Origin: Gammaproteobacteria bacterium
GTDB lineage: Bacteria > Pseudomonadota > Gammaproteobacteria > Coxiellales > Coxiellaceae
NCBI GenBank assembly: GCA_022601255.1
Contig: JAHZIV010000066.1
Coordinates: 1-57,123, forward strand
Length of the DNA: 57,123 nt
Reading direction: 5' to 3'
Position 1 is the stretch's first letter, and each line of letters starts with the position of its first letter. The notes below the pieces were generated by a model, which saw only the letters and a program-made list of their open reading frames with translations, was not told the DNA's origin and made no database searches. The translations under genes and the position numbers were made by a program. Shown in pieces: positions 1 through 8,449 of the stretch.

Positions 1-122
1 CGCGTTACTCACCCGTCCGCCACTCGCCACCAAGAAGCAAGCTTCTCGTGCTGCCGTTCGACTTGCATGTGTTAAGCATGCCGCTAGCGTTCAATCTGAG
101 CCAGGATCAAACTCTTCAATAA
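1..122 (-). rRNA. rrs: 16S ribosomal RNA, 5' end (partial)
   Basis: Read on the minus strand, the segment contains the universal 16S 5' primer site (complement at about 96-116), followed by the conserved stretch leading to GTGGCGGACGGGTGAGTAACG at the window edge. The 5' end is set near 122 by comparison with E. coli, where three bases precede TTGAAGAG. Only about 122 nt are present; the rest of the rrn operon lies to the left of the window. The early variable region is of gammaproteobacterial type. Confidence 0.97.
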
Positions 123-131
123 AAAAAGGAT

Positions 132-270
132 TGTAGCTTTCGCTACATACTTGAGCTCATCACACAAAACAGTAAAAACTTGTTATGTGTGCTGAATATT
201 TTTTGGTCAAAACCATCAAACACCAGCACCCACACAAACTGCTTCTACATTGCTAAATTTTTAAAGAACA
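132..270 (-). promoter_or_regulatory. rRNA leader with boxA and GNRA hairpin
   Basis: Positions 250-270 on the minus strand read TGTTCTTTAAAAATTTAGC, close to the gammaproteobacterial rrn boxA/nut region that loads the antitermination complex. Positions 132-147 form a perfect 6-bp stem closed by a GAAA tetraloop just upstream of the mature 16S 5' end, a plausible processing or folding element. The roles come from knowledge of rrn leaders; the motif and stem are seen directly. Confidence 0.75.
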
Positions 271-296
271 AACCCTTACCGCTGTAAGGAGGGGCT

Positions 297-324
297 ATTC
301 TACTCGAGTCCCCATCAATGTCAA
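297..324 (-). promoter_or_regulatory. rrn promoter (TTGACA-16-TAGAAT)
   Basis: On the minus strand a consensus -35 TTGACA (319-324) is followed after 16 bp by -10 TAGAAT (297-302), then a GC-rich discriminator (AGCCCC). A GC-rich discriminator is typical of stringently controlled rRNA promoters. It points into the boxA leader and 16S gene. Confidence 0.8.
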
Positions 325-362
325 CACTCACCGAGATAATTTATTGAATTTAATTCATTTGA

Positions 363-391
363 TTGCCTAGACAATGCCATCGGGCTAGAAT
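363..391 (+). promoter_or_regulatory. Promoter of the outer-membrane barrel gene
   Basis: A -35-like TTGCCT (363-368) and a -10-like TAGAAT (386-391) are separated by 17 bp. The start codon is about 34 bp beyond the -10, which fits a short leader with the AAGGA ribosome site at 411-415. It is divergent from the rrn promoter. The 123-421 stretch otherwise holds only these regulatory elements. Confidence 0.55.
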
Positions 392-424
392 GATCGCCTC
401 ATTTCTTGCTAAGGACTATAAGTG

Positions 425-1618
425 ATGAATTTAAGGACACTTTTTACACTAGTATTGAGCGCAGCTCTTGCACTCCTTACCTGCCAAACCTCAATCGCCG
501 ATGATCGCAGCCAACTACCCTCCAGCTTTATCCATAGCTATGTAGGCTTGGATGTTGGTTACTTTCACACACCTTATAGTAATGCTGATCTGAAAAATGG
601 CTTTTCAGCGAGCAGCGTTGACAATCCTAACCTAGCAGCTCGAATTTCAGTTGGCCATTACTTTAATCCTTATATTGCGCTACAAGTCAGCCTGACACGC
701 CCTTTCTTTTGGACAAAATACAAAAATGTGAGTGGCAGCGACCACACAGTTTGGCTCAGTCAATTCGCCGTCTGCGCGCAACCCACTTTACCGCTGACAC
801 ACAATGTATCCTTGTATGCAGATGCCGGTGTTGGTTTGCTATCACGTCACGGGTTTGATATTGGCAGCACTAGCGCCATTGACAGTAAAGTCATTCCAAC
901 ATTCGTCACCGGTGCAGGCGTTTTTTATACTATCAATAAAAATTGGCGTCTTAATCTGGCCTCCAGTTATGCGCTTGCTCGCCCCAACCAAAATCAACCA
1001 AGTGTTTTGTATGTAGGCATGGGTTTCAATTATGTCTTTACGCCACTGTTACCGAGCACTGTTAATGCTCCCGTTTCTGTTGTTTTTCCCCATCAAATGG
1101 CTCAAGCCGGCTTCTTGTATAGCCCCATGTACCCTCACTCCATGAATAACTTCCTCACCAGTGATCGGGTACCGTTATTTTTCACCGGCGCAGTAAAAAT
1201 GCGAAGTGGTCTAACCTTAATGTATCAACGCAACTTCTTCCATACACAAAAATGGTTTTCGATGAGTTGGGGTGGCAGCATTTCACGCTGGACGACGGAA
1301 AAACAATCTCAAAGTGTCTATGCATTCTCACTGTACCCAATGATGCGCTTATGGTTCCTGCGCACACACGCGGTTGATGCTTACTTTATGTATGAAATTG
1401 CAGGGCCAACATTCCTAACACGCAGCACCTTTGCAGGACGCGATACCGGCGAACATTTCACATTCCAAGACATGATTGGGTTTGGTTTTCTGCTGGGGCA
1501 ACAAAAGCGTGTTAACTTGGCTTTACGCATCATGCATTATTCCAATGGTAACTTATTCCCGAATAATCCTGGCCTGGGTATACCACTGACGATTGCACTA
1601 GGTTATCGGTTTAACTAA
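425..1618 (+). CDS. Outer-membrane protein: N-terminal barrel plus PagL-like (lipid A deacylase-like) domain
   Basis: The protein has a signal peptide (about 1-26, ending CQTSIADD) and two beta-barrel-like halves. Residues about 35-205 resemble OmpA-type 8-strand barrels (GLDVGYF, GVGFNYVF-like strands). Residues about 235-397 resemble PagL-type acyloxyacyl hydrolases, ending with an HYSNGN motif and a terminal aromatic strand (GYRF). PagL enzymes remove the 3-O acyl chain of lipid A in the outer membrane. The His-x-Ser pair is present, but no acidic residue follows it, so the third catalytic residue (Glu in PagL) is not seen and activity is uncertain. The ATG at 425 is preferred because AAGGA (411-415) is well spaced; GTG at 422 is in frame. 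The 3' end overlaps convergent tyrS by 8 bp. Confidence 0.75.
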   Translation: MNLRTLFTLVLSAALALLTCQTSIADDRSQLPSSFIHSYVGLDVGYFHTPYSNADLKNGFSASSVDNPNLAARISVGHYFNPYIALQVSLTRPFFWTKYKNVSGSDHTVWLSQFAVCAQPTLPLTHNVSLYADAGVGLLSRHGFDIGSTSAIDSKVIPTFVTGAGVFYTINKNWRLNLASSYALARPNQNQPSVLYVGMGFNYVFTPLLPSTVNAPVSVVFPHQMAQAGFLYSPMYPHSMNNFLTSDRVPLFFTGAVKMRSGLTLMYQRNFFHTQKWFSMSWGGSISRWTTEKQSQSVYAFSLYPMMRLWFLRTHAVDAYFMYEIAGPTFLTRSTFAGRDTGEHFTFQDMIGFGFLLGQQKRVNLALRIMHYSNGNLFPNNPGLGIPLTIALGYRFN

Positions 1619-2816
1619 TCGATATCTTGGCAAAACGTCGCTTACCCACTTGATAGATGTGTGATGTTCCTTTTAAAATTTGTAACTGCGTATCCGATAC
1701 GCGTTCGCCATCGATTCGTACCGCACCTTGCTTGATCATGCGTATCGCCTCACCAGTACTCTTTACTAAATTTGCTTGTTTTAACACATAAGCAATCGCA
1801 ATACTGTCTTCGTCTATTTGAATGGTTTGCTCTTCCAAATCATCCGGCAATTGGTTTTTCTGAAAACGTTGCACAAAATTATTTTCTGCCTGATCCGCCG
1901 CCGCTTGATCGTGATAACGCGCCACTAATTCTTTTGCTAACATCACTTTCACATCACGCGGATTACGACCCGCCGCCACTTCTTTTTTTAATTTCTCGAT
2001 ATCGCTCGTTGATAAAGCACTTAATAACTCATAATAACGCCACATCAAATCATCCGACACCGACATCAACTTGCCAAACATTTCATCCGGCGCATCGGTG
2101 ACACCGATGTAGTTGCCTAAAGACTTCGACATCTTCTGCACGCCATCTAAACCTTCGAGCAATGGCATCATCATAATGCATTGCGGACGCTCACCGTAAT
2201 GTTTTTGCAACTCACGTCCCATCAATAAATTAAACTTTTGATCGGTGCCGCCCAACTCAATATCGGACTTCATCACTACTGAATCATAACCCTGCAACAA
2301 AGGATATAAGAATTCGTGAATCGCAATCGGCTGATTGGCTTTATAACGTTTATCAAAATCATCACGCTCTAACATGCGCGCAACCGTTTGTGTGGCCGCT
2401 AAACGAATCATATCCGCTGCGGTTTGTTTTCCCATCCAATCGGAATTGGCGAGAATTTCAGTCTTATCCGGATCTAATATTTTAAACGCTTGCTTTTTAT
2501 AGGTCTTCGCATGTTCTGCAATTTGTTCCGTTGTCAGAGGCTTGCGCGTTACATTCTTACCAGTTGGATCACCGATCATCGCCGTAAAATCTCCCACCAA
2601 AAATTGAATGTGGTGCCCCAACTCTTGAAACTGACGTAACTTATTTAAGATGACCGTGTGACCAAGATGAATATCTGCAGACGTTGGATCCAAACCTAAC
2701 TTAACACGTAACGGCCGCTCTTCTGATAAAAATTTAATCAGGTCTTCTTTGGCAAGACACTCTGTCACGCCGCGCATGAGTTCTTGCTGCGCTTCTTGTG
2801 GACTTAACTTCCCCAT
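1611..2816 (-). CDS. tyrS: Tyrosyl-tRNA synthetase
   Basis: Charges tRNA-Tyr with tyrosine in the cytosol. This is a class I synthetase: the HIGH-type motif is HLGH (about 50-53) and the second signature is KMSKS (about 228-232). The C-terminal S4-like RNA-binding domain starts near residue 335. Its 401 residues and short N-terminus fit the TyrZ-type branch common in gammaproteobacteria. It diverges from the M23 peptidase gene downstream; tyrS, an M23 peptidase and anmK are neighbours in Pseudomonas as well, so the pairing looks ancestral. A repeat element sits in the shared upstream region. Confidence 0.98.
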   Translation of the reverse strand: MGKLSPQEAQQELMRGVTECLAKEDLIKFLSEERPLRVKLGLDPTSADIHLGHTVILNKLRQFQELGHHIQFLVGDFTAMIGDPTGKNVTRKPLTTEQIAEHAKTYKKQAFKILDPDKTEILANSDWMGKQTAADMIRLAATQTVARMLERDDFDKRYKANQPIAIHEFLYPLLQGYDSVVMKSDIELGGTDQKFNLLMGRELQKHYGERPQCIMMMPLLEGLDGVQKMSKSLGNYIGVTDAPDEMFGKLMSVSDDLMWRYYELLSALSTSDIEKLKKEVAAGRNPRDVKVMLAKELVARYHDQAAADQAENNFVQRFQKNQLPDDLEEQTIQIDEDSIAIAYVLKQANLVKSTGEAIRMIKQGAVRIDGERVSDTQLQILKGTSHIYQVGKRRFAKISIS

Positions 2817-2916
2817 CGGTACATCTCGTATAATAAAAATCAGAATTGTACCAGACTATCGCCAACTATTCAGGTACTCACCCTTACAAAGCATGCTACT
2901 CAGATAGCACATGGAC

Positions 2917-3027
2917 AAGGCAATCAGTGACTCTTCAATATCTTTTTGCTTCATGGCTCGCCTCCACCCCGTCGGCTGCGCTTTACTTCCGCAAAAGGAC
3001 AATTGAAGATTCATTTCTGATCGCCTT
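2917..3027. repeat. Intergenic hairpin repeat, copy 1 of 3
   Basis: About 111 bp with long imperfect terminal inverted repeats (AAGGCAATC at the left, GATCGCCTT at the right; inner arms CTTCAATAT and GATTGAAG) around a core beginning TTCATGGCTCGC. The same element recurs at 11136-11249 and 35181-35294. This copy is the most diverged in the core and has one unpaired position in the terminal arm. It lies between tyrS and the M23 peptidase gene. No protein is likely from it. Confidence 0.85.
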
Positions 3028-3098
3028 CAGCAAATAACTACAGCACTTCATTTTACGCCAACTATTCAGGCATCTATGTTTATGATAAGGTTATATTT

Positions 3099-4367
3099 AT
3101 GCGCAGGGAACTTGGGACAAAACTTCGTCAACGGACGACAATCATCAGCATGGCAGTCATTGCCGTATTAGCCGTTGTGCTATTCCTAAGTTTAGATAAC
3201 TCCAGCGCTCCTCAAATAACTCCAATTCCATTTGCCAAAACAACTGCACAAGAGCAACAAATGGCGCTCACCTCACCGAGACGCATGACCGTCTATATGG
3301 GTGACACCATCACAGAAATGTTTCAACGCAACCAATTACATCATAGCGACCTCAATGCAATTTTAAAAACAACACTGGCTAAAACCTATCTACCCAATAT
3401 CAGTATTGGCAAGACTATCACCTATCAACTAAATAGTGACGGGCACATCAAGTCATTAAGCTATCCCATCGATAAAATTAAAACACTGACAATAACTCGC
3501 ACTGGAACCCAATATAAAGCTGAAATAGCAATGCAACCCTTAACAACGAGCCTACTCTACAAAAGTGCCACTGTGCATCACAGCTTAAACGCTGCCGCCT
3601 TAGCCGCAGGTCTATCTGCAACACAATTTTCTGAACTACGCTCTATGTTTGCAGGCTCTATCAATCTTGACCGTCATGCACGACGTGGTGATCACTTTAG
3701 TGTGTTGTCTCAAGAATATTATTTAAAAGGTCAGAAATACAGTCAGGGTGATATCATTGCCGCTGATTACCACCATCTAGGAAAAGACTATCGCGCTATT
3801 CGTTATACTTATCCAAAAAACCACACCAGCTATTACACGCCGGATGGTCATGGTGTTGAACCCTTATTTTTACGCGCACCGCTACACTACAAACGCATCA
3901 GCAGCATCTTTACCTATCGACGTCTCGACCCATACTTACACGTGTATCGACCACACTTAGGGGTAGACTATGCAGCACCCGTAGGCACGCCTATCAAAGC
4001 ACTGGGTGATGGAAGGATTGAATTTCGTGGCCGTGATGAAGGTTATGGTAACGCAGTTATCATTCGCTTCAGTCATAAATATAAAGCACTATATGGGCAT
4101 CTCGAAAAATTTGCGCGAAACCTTCATGATGGCGAATACGTGCATCGCGGACAAGTGATTGGTTATGTTGGCGATACAGGTTGGTCAACTGGCCCACACC
4201 TGCATTTCTCAATGTACGTCAATGGGATTGCTAAAGATCCATTAAAACTTAAATTCCCAGGTGGCAAGTCTGTGCCTGCGAGTTATTTAAATCGTTATCT
4301 TGCTTATTCTAAAAATATATTAGCGCAGTTAGATTTATATCAAGGTCCGCAGTTTGCCAAGCAATAG
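3099..4367 (+). CDS. M23 family metallopeptidase, MepM-like (murein DD-endopeptidase)
   Basis: A periplasmic, inner-membrane-anchored protein predicted to cleave peptidoglycan cross-links. One N-terminal membrane segment (about 17-32) is followed by an OapA/LysM-like region with the phrase MTVYMGDTITEMFQRN, then a second linker domain and a C-terminal M23 domain (about 275-385). Zinc ligands are visible: H286 and D290 in HLGVDY, and HLH at 367-369; H334 in YGHL is the likely general base. Its 422 residues fit the MepM/YebA branch. A weak AAGG site precedes the ATG. It is divergent from tyrS, as in related genomes. Confidence 0.92.
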   Translation: MRRELGTKLRQRTTIISMAVIAVLAVVLFLSLDNSSAPQITPIPFAKTTAQEQQMALTSPRRMTVYMGDTITEMFQRNQLHHSDLNAILKTTLAKTYLPNISIGKTITYQLNSDGHIKSLSYPIDKIKTLTITRTGTQYKAEIAMQPLTTSLLYKSATVHHSLNAAALAAGLSATQFSELRSMFAGSINLDRHARRGDHFSVLSQEYYLKGQKYSQGDIIAADYHHLGKDYRAIRYTYPKNHTSYYTPDGHGVEPLFLRAPLHYKRISSIFTYRRLDPYLHVYRPHLGVDYAAPVGTPIKALGDGRIEFRGRDEGYGNAVIIRFSHKYKALYGHLEKFARNLHDGEYVHRGQVIGYVGDTGWSTGPHLHFSMYVNGIAKDPLKLKFPGGKSVPASYLNRYLAYSKNILAQLDLYQGPQFAKQ

Positions 4368-4388
4368 TCTATTTAGACATAAAACCAT

Positions 4389-4468
4389 TGTCATTGCGAA
4401 CGTAGTGAAGCAACCCAGAAAATAAATGTGTAATTGCATGGATTGCCGCGCTAACGCTCGCAATGACG
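4389..4468. repeat. GTCATTGCGA-type palindromic repeat
   Basis: The left arm (4389-4417, TGTCATTGCGAACG...) and right arm (4439-4468, ...CGCTCGCAATGACGG) are imperfect inverted repeats of about 29 bp around a 21-bp AT-rich loop. Sequences of this type are widespread intergenic palindromes in bacteria. It lies between convergent genes, so the transcript hairpin could act as a bidirectional terminator, though no clear U-run follows. Confidence 0.8.
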
Positions 4469-4493
4469 GAAGAACTCAATACAGCATATTTGA

Positions 4494-5405
4494 TTAGTAA
4501 ACAGCTTGCAGATTAATACCTTTAATCGTTGGGCTATGTAAGCGTTGCTGCAAATATTCTATCAGTGACACATCAACAACACACTTGTCAATTTCTGATG
4601 CATGACGAAACTGACGGTCGCCATTTTCATCACGTATTACAAAACCAAGATGAGAGATATTTAAGTTTGTTCCAATTTTATCCTTAAGATTCCAATCAGG
4701 GCGTACGATTTCAATGACACACGCATCCGGAATTTGTCGCCAAATCTTTTTAATGGGTTGCTCATCTTTATCGAACAAACGATTAAGTGGAATATAAGGT
4801 GTTTCAACAGCGGCAACCGATAAAGTATGTGCTTTGGAGTGCAATTGACTTAATATTTTTTGCAGCTGCTGCTCATTCATTTCATCTAATAAATAAAGGT
4901 CATTAATACTCTTATGTTGAATCCAGCCGGGTTTATTAACTTCAGTACGTGCAATCTTCACTAAAGAACGTTTATGATCATCGCGAATATCTCGCGTAAT
5001 GTCTTTTACAAATCCACTCGCAGCATTATTTACATTCCAATCGACACTCATAAAATGATTACGCGTAAAGTAATCCACCTCACCATTGCAGTACGCCAAA
5101 TGAAACAAAATATCACGGAACGATTTCAGATCATAACTCTTAGCTAATGCGATAACGGTATTTACAAACGTGACACAATCAAACACATCGAAACGATATA
5201 GCGGATTCTGATCAAACTTACCCTCCGGCCCCTCTCCCAAAGCATTATTAAGATAAGCACGTCCTATAAAAAATTGACTGATCTTCTGAATACGCTCTGC
5301 AAGTGATAAACTGTTAGGTCCAATACGCTCTTGAAACAGACGCTGAACTGTGACATCAATCTCTTCTGCCTGATAATGACTGATCGGTTGAGTAAATTCC
5401 CTCAT
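4494..5405 (-). CDS. DUF1460 (N-acetylmuramoyl-L-alanine amidase-like) protein
   Basis: The central region carries the DUF1460 signature: GRAYLNNALGEGPEG, then YRFDVFDCVTFVNTVIALAKS with the probable catalytic Cys, then RNHFMSVDW. The family has an NlpC/P60-like cysteine-hydrolase fold and is linked to peptidoglycan amidase activity. I see no obvious signal peptide, so either the protein is cytosolic or it leaves by another route. The C-terminal part (LGFVIRDENGDRQFRHAS) contains the likely His. ATG at 5405 follows GTAGG; an in-frame GTG at 5429 is also possible. It lies near other peptidoglycan genes (M23 peptidase, anmK). Confidence 0.75.
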   Translation of the reverse strand: MREFTQPISHYQAEEIDVTVQRLFQERIGPNSLSLAERIQKISQFFIGRAYLNNALGEGPEGKFDQNPLYRFDVFDCVTFVNTVIALAKSYDLKSFRDILFHLAYCNGEVDYFTRNHFMSVDWNVNNAASGFVKDITRDIRDDHKRSLVKIARTEVNKPGWIQHKSINDLYLLDEMNEQQLQKILSQLHSKAHTLSVAAVETPYIPLNRLFDKDEQPIKKIWRQIPDACVIEIVRPDWNLKDKIGTNLNISHLGFVIRDENGDRQFRHASEIDKCVVDVSLIEYLQQRLHSPTIKGINLQAVY

Positions 5406-5513
5406 AAGCCTACACTTTAAAGCCAACACGCCCTCGAATCAACCAGAATCAACATAAATTTTGCATTCAATGATGCCCCCCCAAAAAAAAGCCGTACTGA
5501 AAAATGTGACTTA

Positions 5514-5529
5514 ATCCAGTATACTGGAT
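5514..5529. promoter_or_regulatory. 16-bp perfect palindrome over a -10 element (candidate operator)
   Basis: ATCCAGTATACTGGAT is its own reverse complement. Its centre includes TATACT (5520-5525), a good -10, with CTGAAA (5497-5502) 17 bp upstream as a weak -35. A dimeric repressor sitting here would block the promoter of the downstream hydrolase gene. The palindrome is seen directly; the regulatory role is inferred. Confidence 0.55.
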
Positions 5530-5569
5530 AGAGGTGAATTTAACTCTAATTCATACTATTGGGAGAAAA

Positions 5570-6454
5570 ATGAGGCAAACCACTCCAGGAAGAACGCCGT
5601 TCCAAGAAGCTGTAAGGTTTGTTGGAGGGCACACAAAGACTGCAATAGTAGAACTATCAGATCATATTATGAGGCTGGCCGGAGTTGGCTCGATGGATAC
5701 GCCTATGCCACACGCTGTTGATATACCTCCAGCAGAACCAGGCGCTGCTCCCGGCCCAGGAGCAAGTGCTGCAGCGGCAGCTCCTGCTCCTATCGGCGCG
5801 GCAGCGGCAGCCCCCCATAAAGAAGCAAAACCCTCCAAGATGTCAGTAGCCCCCAGCCCTGAGCGAACACAGTTAATCGCCAAGTTAGATGAAATTCATG
5901 CCCGGGGAAAAGAGTTTACACCCGCCGTCCTTTTGATCGACCTCGCTGGATTTGGTGAAATTAATGACACAAAACTCCATGGAAGCAGGGCACACGTGGT
6001 AGGCTTGCTGGAGCACGCCAAAAGGCACAACATCCCTGTCATTCATGTTGAAATAGGTCCAGGACAGTCGCCACCACCTTGTGTGGCGGACTACCCCAAA
6101 TATGTCCATACACACAAAATGGGCTGGGGCTCAATAAATGCCATGTTTTCAGTCCTTCCTGCTATAAGGGGTATTTTGGAAATATTAGAGATAAAATCTC
6201 TTTTTATCGCCGGCTGCACACGAAACCAATGTGTAGAAAACAGTATTTTTGGAGAACAACAACGTTTTCAAGCAGAGCGCGTCCCTGAAACAGCAGCATT
6301 AGAATATTATCATTGCTATACCGGGGCAGCCTATACGAGAGACCTCTTTTTTGATGAGCCGCATCAGCAAAACCATGCAGATGAATATAGAGAAAAAGCA
6401 GCGAAACCACAGTTTGTAAAGGCACAAAAAGAATTTATGTACTTTGATGACTAA
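5570..6454 (+). CDS. Isochorismatase-family cysteine hydrolase with long low-complexity N-terminus
   Basis: Residues about 115-255 form an isochorismatase-like hydrolase domain. The catalytic triad is visible as Asp124 (VLLIDLAG), Lys183 (HTHKMGWG) and Cys221 (GCTRNQCVENS). Members hydrolyse small amides or vinyl ethers (nicotinamide, isochorismate and others); the substrate cannot be told here. Residues 1-90 are unusual for the family: a basic start and an Ala/Pro/Gly-rich tract at about 53-85. ATG 5570 is chosen because GGGAGA precedes it; a GTG at 5534 is in frame but lacks a site. The tract and the putative operator upstream make a host-directed or regulated role possible, but this is inference. 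Confidence 0.8.
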   Translation: MRQTTPGRTPFQEAVRFVGGHTKTAIVELSDHIMRLAGVGSMDTPMPHAVDIPPAEPGAAPGPGASAAAAAPAPIGAAAAAPHKEAKPSKMSVAPSPERTQLIAKLDEIHARGKEFTPAVLLIDLAGFGEINDTKLHGSRAHVVGLLEHAKRHNIPVIHVEIGPGQSPPPCVADYPKYVHTHKMGWGSINAMFSVLPAIRGILEILEIKSLFIAGCTRNQCVENSIFGEQQRFQAERVPETAALEYYHCYTGAAYTRDLFFDEPHQQNHADEYREKAAKPQFVKAQKEFMYFDD

Positions 6455-6550
6455 CTGCGCCCTATTGCTCCCGATTAAAATTCAGCTAGATTTTCAACGT
6501 ATATTTTGCTATTTTTCAATTCTCAAGATGTTAGGTCAGGAACAACAACA

Positions 6551-7906
6551 ATGAACGATACTTTCAAGAACTGGACAATCACACAACCTGAAAAAGCAGC
6601 ATTATTAGATCAACCCACCATTGTGATTGGTTGCATGACCGGAACCAGTGCCGATAGCAAGGCAGATTTTTCTTTGGTTGTTTTCGATAAGAATAGCATG
6701 CCAATTCTTTATAAAAATGTAACGCATGTTATTCCCGAAGTATTAAAAAACGAATTAGGTGAGTTAAGCAGAATTTCTGCCGATAAAATCTCAATGGCAA
6801 GACGATCAAAAACAGAGGCCTCACTAACAGACTATTTGGCAATCGCATTTACAGACGTTATCAAACAAACTGGTTTATCAGATTACCCAAAAGAAAAAAT
6901 CATACTCAGCCCTCACGGACAAACGATTGATCACAAACCGCTTGCAGAACCTCCTTATTGCGATATTTTATTGAATGGCGATGTATTAGCTGAAACCATT
7001 GGCCATGCTGTCGTTTCACGTCACCGTCAAATGCCAATCACAGTGAGTATGGCAGCACCATTAGCGCCGGTTCTGATAAAAAAACTTTTCCATACACCCG
7101 AAAAAAATAGAGTCATACTTAACGGCGGCGGTATTGCCAATATTTGCGTGCTCTTGAAAGACCAACCTGATGCTTTAATCGGTTACGACACGGGCCCTGC
7201 GAATGGCCCTATCGATGCACTTATTCAGTATGTTCTAAAAAATTCAATGGCTGACATTCCCGCAGATCTTGTTGAAGCCATTCAATCTCAACAATGCGAT
7301 GTGGATGGACAATTTGCAGCGCGTGGTAAAGTAAATGATGAATTACTCGCTGCATTATTAGTGCATGAGTATTTTAAACGCGATAGCAAACAAAAAAGTG
7401 CCGACCGAGCAATGTTCGACTTAGCTTGGATTTTTCAAGATAAAAAACCATCTGATAAACCAATAAACCTAGCAGACCGTTTAGCAACCATTTCTGAAGC
7501 TGTGGCAAAGTCGATTGCAGATGCAATTACCGAATCTTTGACCCAAGCACAACGAAAAGAAAATACCGAAATCATTATTTACGGTGGTCTACTGCATAAC
7601 AAACACATGATACAACGAATAAAATATTACTTAGACATGCGAGGAAAATTCACCTTTACTTCCATGGGTGACCTTCATTATGATCCCGATTATTTTGAAT
7701 CTTTGTTAATGGCTTATCTTGGATATTGTGTCATAAGTCACACGCCTATAGACTTAAGGTACTGTGCTCGCCCCGGCCATGACGCAAGCGCTGTGATACC
7801 GGGCAGCTTATCAATCCCCGCCGCATTACAAAATCAAACGATCATCAATAATCAAAGCGATAGTAATCTTCACACGCTCGTGCATCTTAACGAGCTGGTC
7901 GATTGA
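6551..7906 (+). CDS. anmK: Anhydro-N-acetylmuramic acid kinase (divergent)
   Basis: Phosphorylates and opens 1,6-anhydro-MurNAc during cell-wall recycling, in the cytosol. Family motifs are present in altered form: GCMTGTSADSKAD (usual GLMSGTSLDGID), SPHGQTIDHKP, NGGGIANICVL, GYDTGPANGPIDAL, GQFAARGKVND and MFDLAWIF. It belongs with the nearby peptidoglycan genes, and anmK, an M23 peptidase and tyrS are neighbours in Pseudomonas. AGGA at 6538-6541 sets the ATG at 6551. The last 27 or so residues extend past the usual family end and are encoded opposite the antitoxin gene, an 81-bp convergent overlap. Confidence 0.9.
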   Translation: MNDTFKNWTITQPEKAALLDQPTIVIGCMTGTSADSKADFSLVVFDKNSMPILYKNVTHVIPEVLKNELGELSRISADKISMARRSKTEASLTDYLAIAFTDVIKQTGLSDYPKEKIILSPHGQTIDHKPLAEPPYCDILLNGDVLAETIGHAVVSRHRQMPITVSMAAPLAPVLIKKLFHTPEKNRVILNGGGIANICVLLKDQPDALIGYDTGPANGPIDALIQYVLKNSMADIPADLVEAIQSQQCDVDGQFAARGKVNDELLAALLVHEYFKRDSKQKSADRAMFDLAWIFQDKKPSDKPINLADRLATISEAVAKSIADAITESLTQAQRKENTEIIIYGGLLHNKHMIQRIKYYLDMRGKFTFTSMGDLHYDPDYFESLLMAYLGYCVISHTPIDLRYCARPGHDASAVIPGSLSIPAALQNQTIINNQSDSNLHTLVHLNELVD

Positions 7907-8119
7907 AAACTGGCCGATCTTACCACGCAATAAGTTGCTGACTTGGGGTTGGGAGATACCCAATACCTTTGCAGCTTGGTGCTGTTTTAGTTTGTGATTA
8001 TCAATATATTTTTCGAGTGAACGCATCAATGCCGCACGCATTTTAAGGTTCTTTGCTTCGCCAGAAGAGAATCCAAGATCATCAAAGACACTTTTTTTTG
8101 TAGTATGTTCAGCATTCAT
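7826..8119 (-). CDS. HigA-type antitoxin, XRE-family helix-turn-helix
   Basis: A 97-residue DNA-binding protein. The helix-turn-helix is at about 44-75 (LKQHQAAKVLGISQPQVSNLLRGK), followed by FSIDQLVKMHERVK, as in the HigA2/COG5606 group. Such antitoxins bind and neutralise the partner toxin and repress their own promoter. It overlaps the toxin stop by 4 bp, in the toxin-first order typical of higBA. Its 3' end runs into the 3' end of anmK on the other strand. Confidence 0.9.
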   Translation of the reverse strand: MNAEHTTKKSVFDDLGFSSGEAKNLKMRAALMRSLEKYIDNHKLKQHQAAKVLGISQPQVSNLLRGKIGQFSIDQLVKMHERVKITIALIIDDRLIL

Positions 8120-8448
8120 ATTGGCCTCCTTACTTCTATTTTACGAAAACGACCTCTAGCGAGCTCAATATCTTTTTTTGACGTTTTCTGTGTTTTCTTT
8201 ACAAAGACATACAACACATAAATTGCCTTTGCATATTTCACCACGTAGATGGCTCGATATTCATTTTCCAAATGAACTCTCAGTTCTTTTACACCAAGAC
8301 CAATTACATGCATTGGCTTATAATCACTAGGCTCTAAACCTCTTTGCAATCGATCCAAGTTATATCCCAACTCCTGCCGGGCTTCCTTGGGAAAATTTTT
8401 AATATCTTTATAAGAACTTCCCATCCACTTGATTTCTTTTATATCCAT
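8116..8448 (-). CDS. HigB/RelE-type toxin, phage Gp49-like (DUF891)
   Basis: 110 residues with the Gp49-like layout: WMGSSYKDIKNFPKEARQELGY, then GVKELRVHLENEYRAIYVVKYAKAIYVLYVFVKKTQKTSKKDIELARGR. The family are ribosome-associated mRNA interferases. It is cotranscribed with the downstream antitoxin. No Shine-Dalgarno site is visible before the ATG, and the best promoter would start transcription almost at the start codon, so a leaderless or very short leader is possible. Confidence 0.9.
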   Translation of the reverse strand: MDIKEIKWMGSSYKDIKNFPKEARQELGYNLDRLQRGLEPSDYKPMHVIGLGVKELRVHLENEYRAIYVVKYAKAIYVLYVFVKKTQKTSKKDIELARGRFRKIEVRRPI

Positions 8449-8449
8449 A

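Noticed and set aside
151-166. 16-bp identity between the rrn leader (TTGAGCTCATCACACA) and 39273-39288 upstream of murE
   Set aside because: One shared 16-mer in 57 kb on two strands is close to chance expectation and the flanks do not match.
2846-3037. 63-codon open frame on the plus strand
   Set aside because: It runs through hairpin repeat copy 1, has no ribosome site, and its product resembles nothing; the other two copies of the repeat do not keep the frame.
5497-5518. PmrA box before the isochorismatase-like gene
   Set aside because: Only one half (CTTAAT) is present; the expected second half 11 bp upstream does not match, and spacing to the -10 differs from the other two sites.
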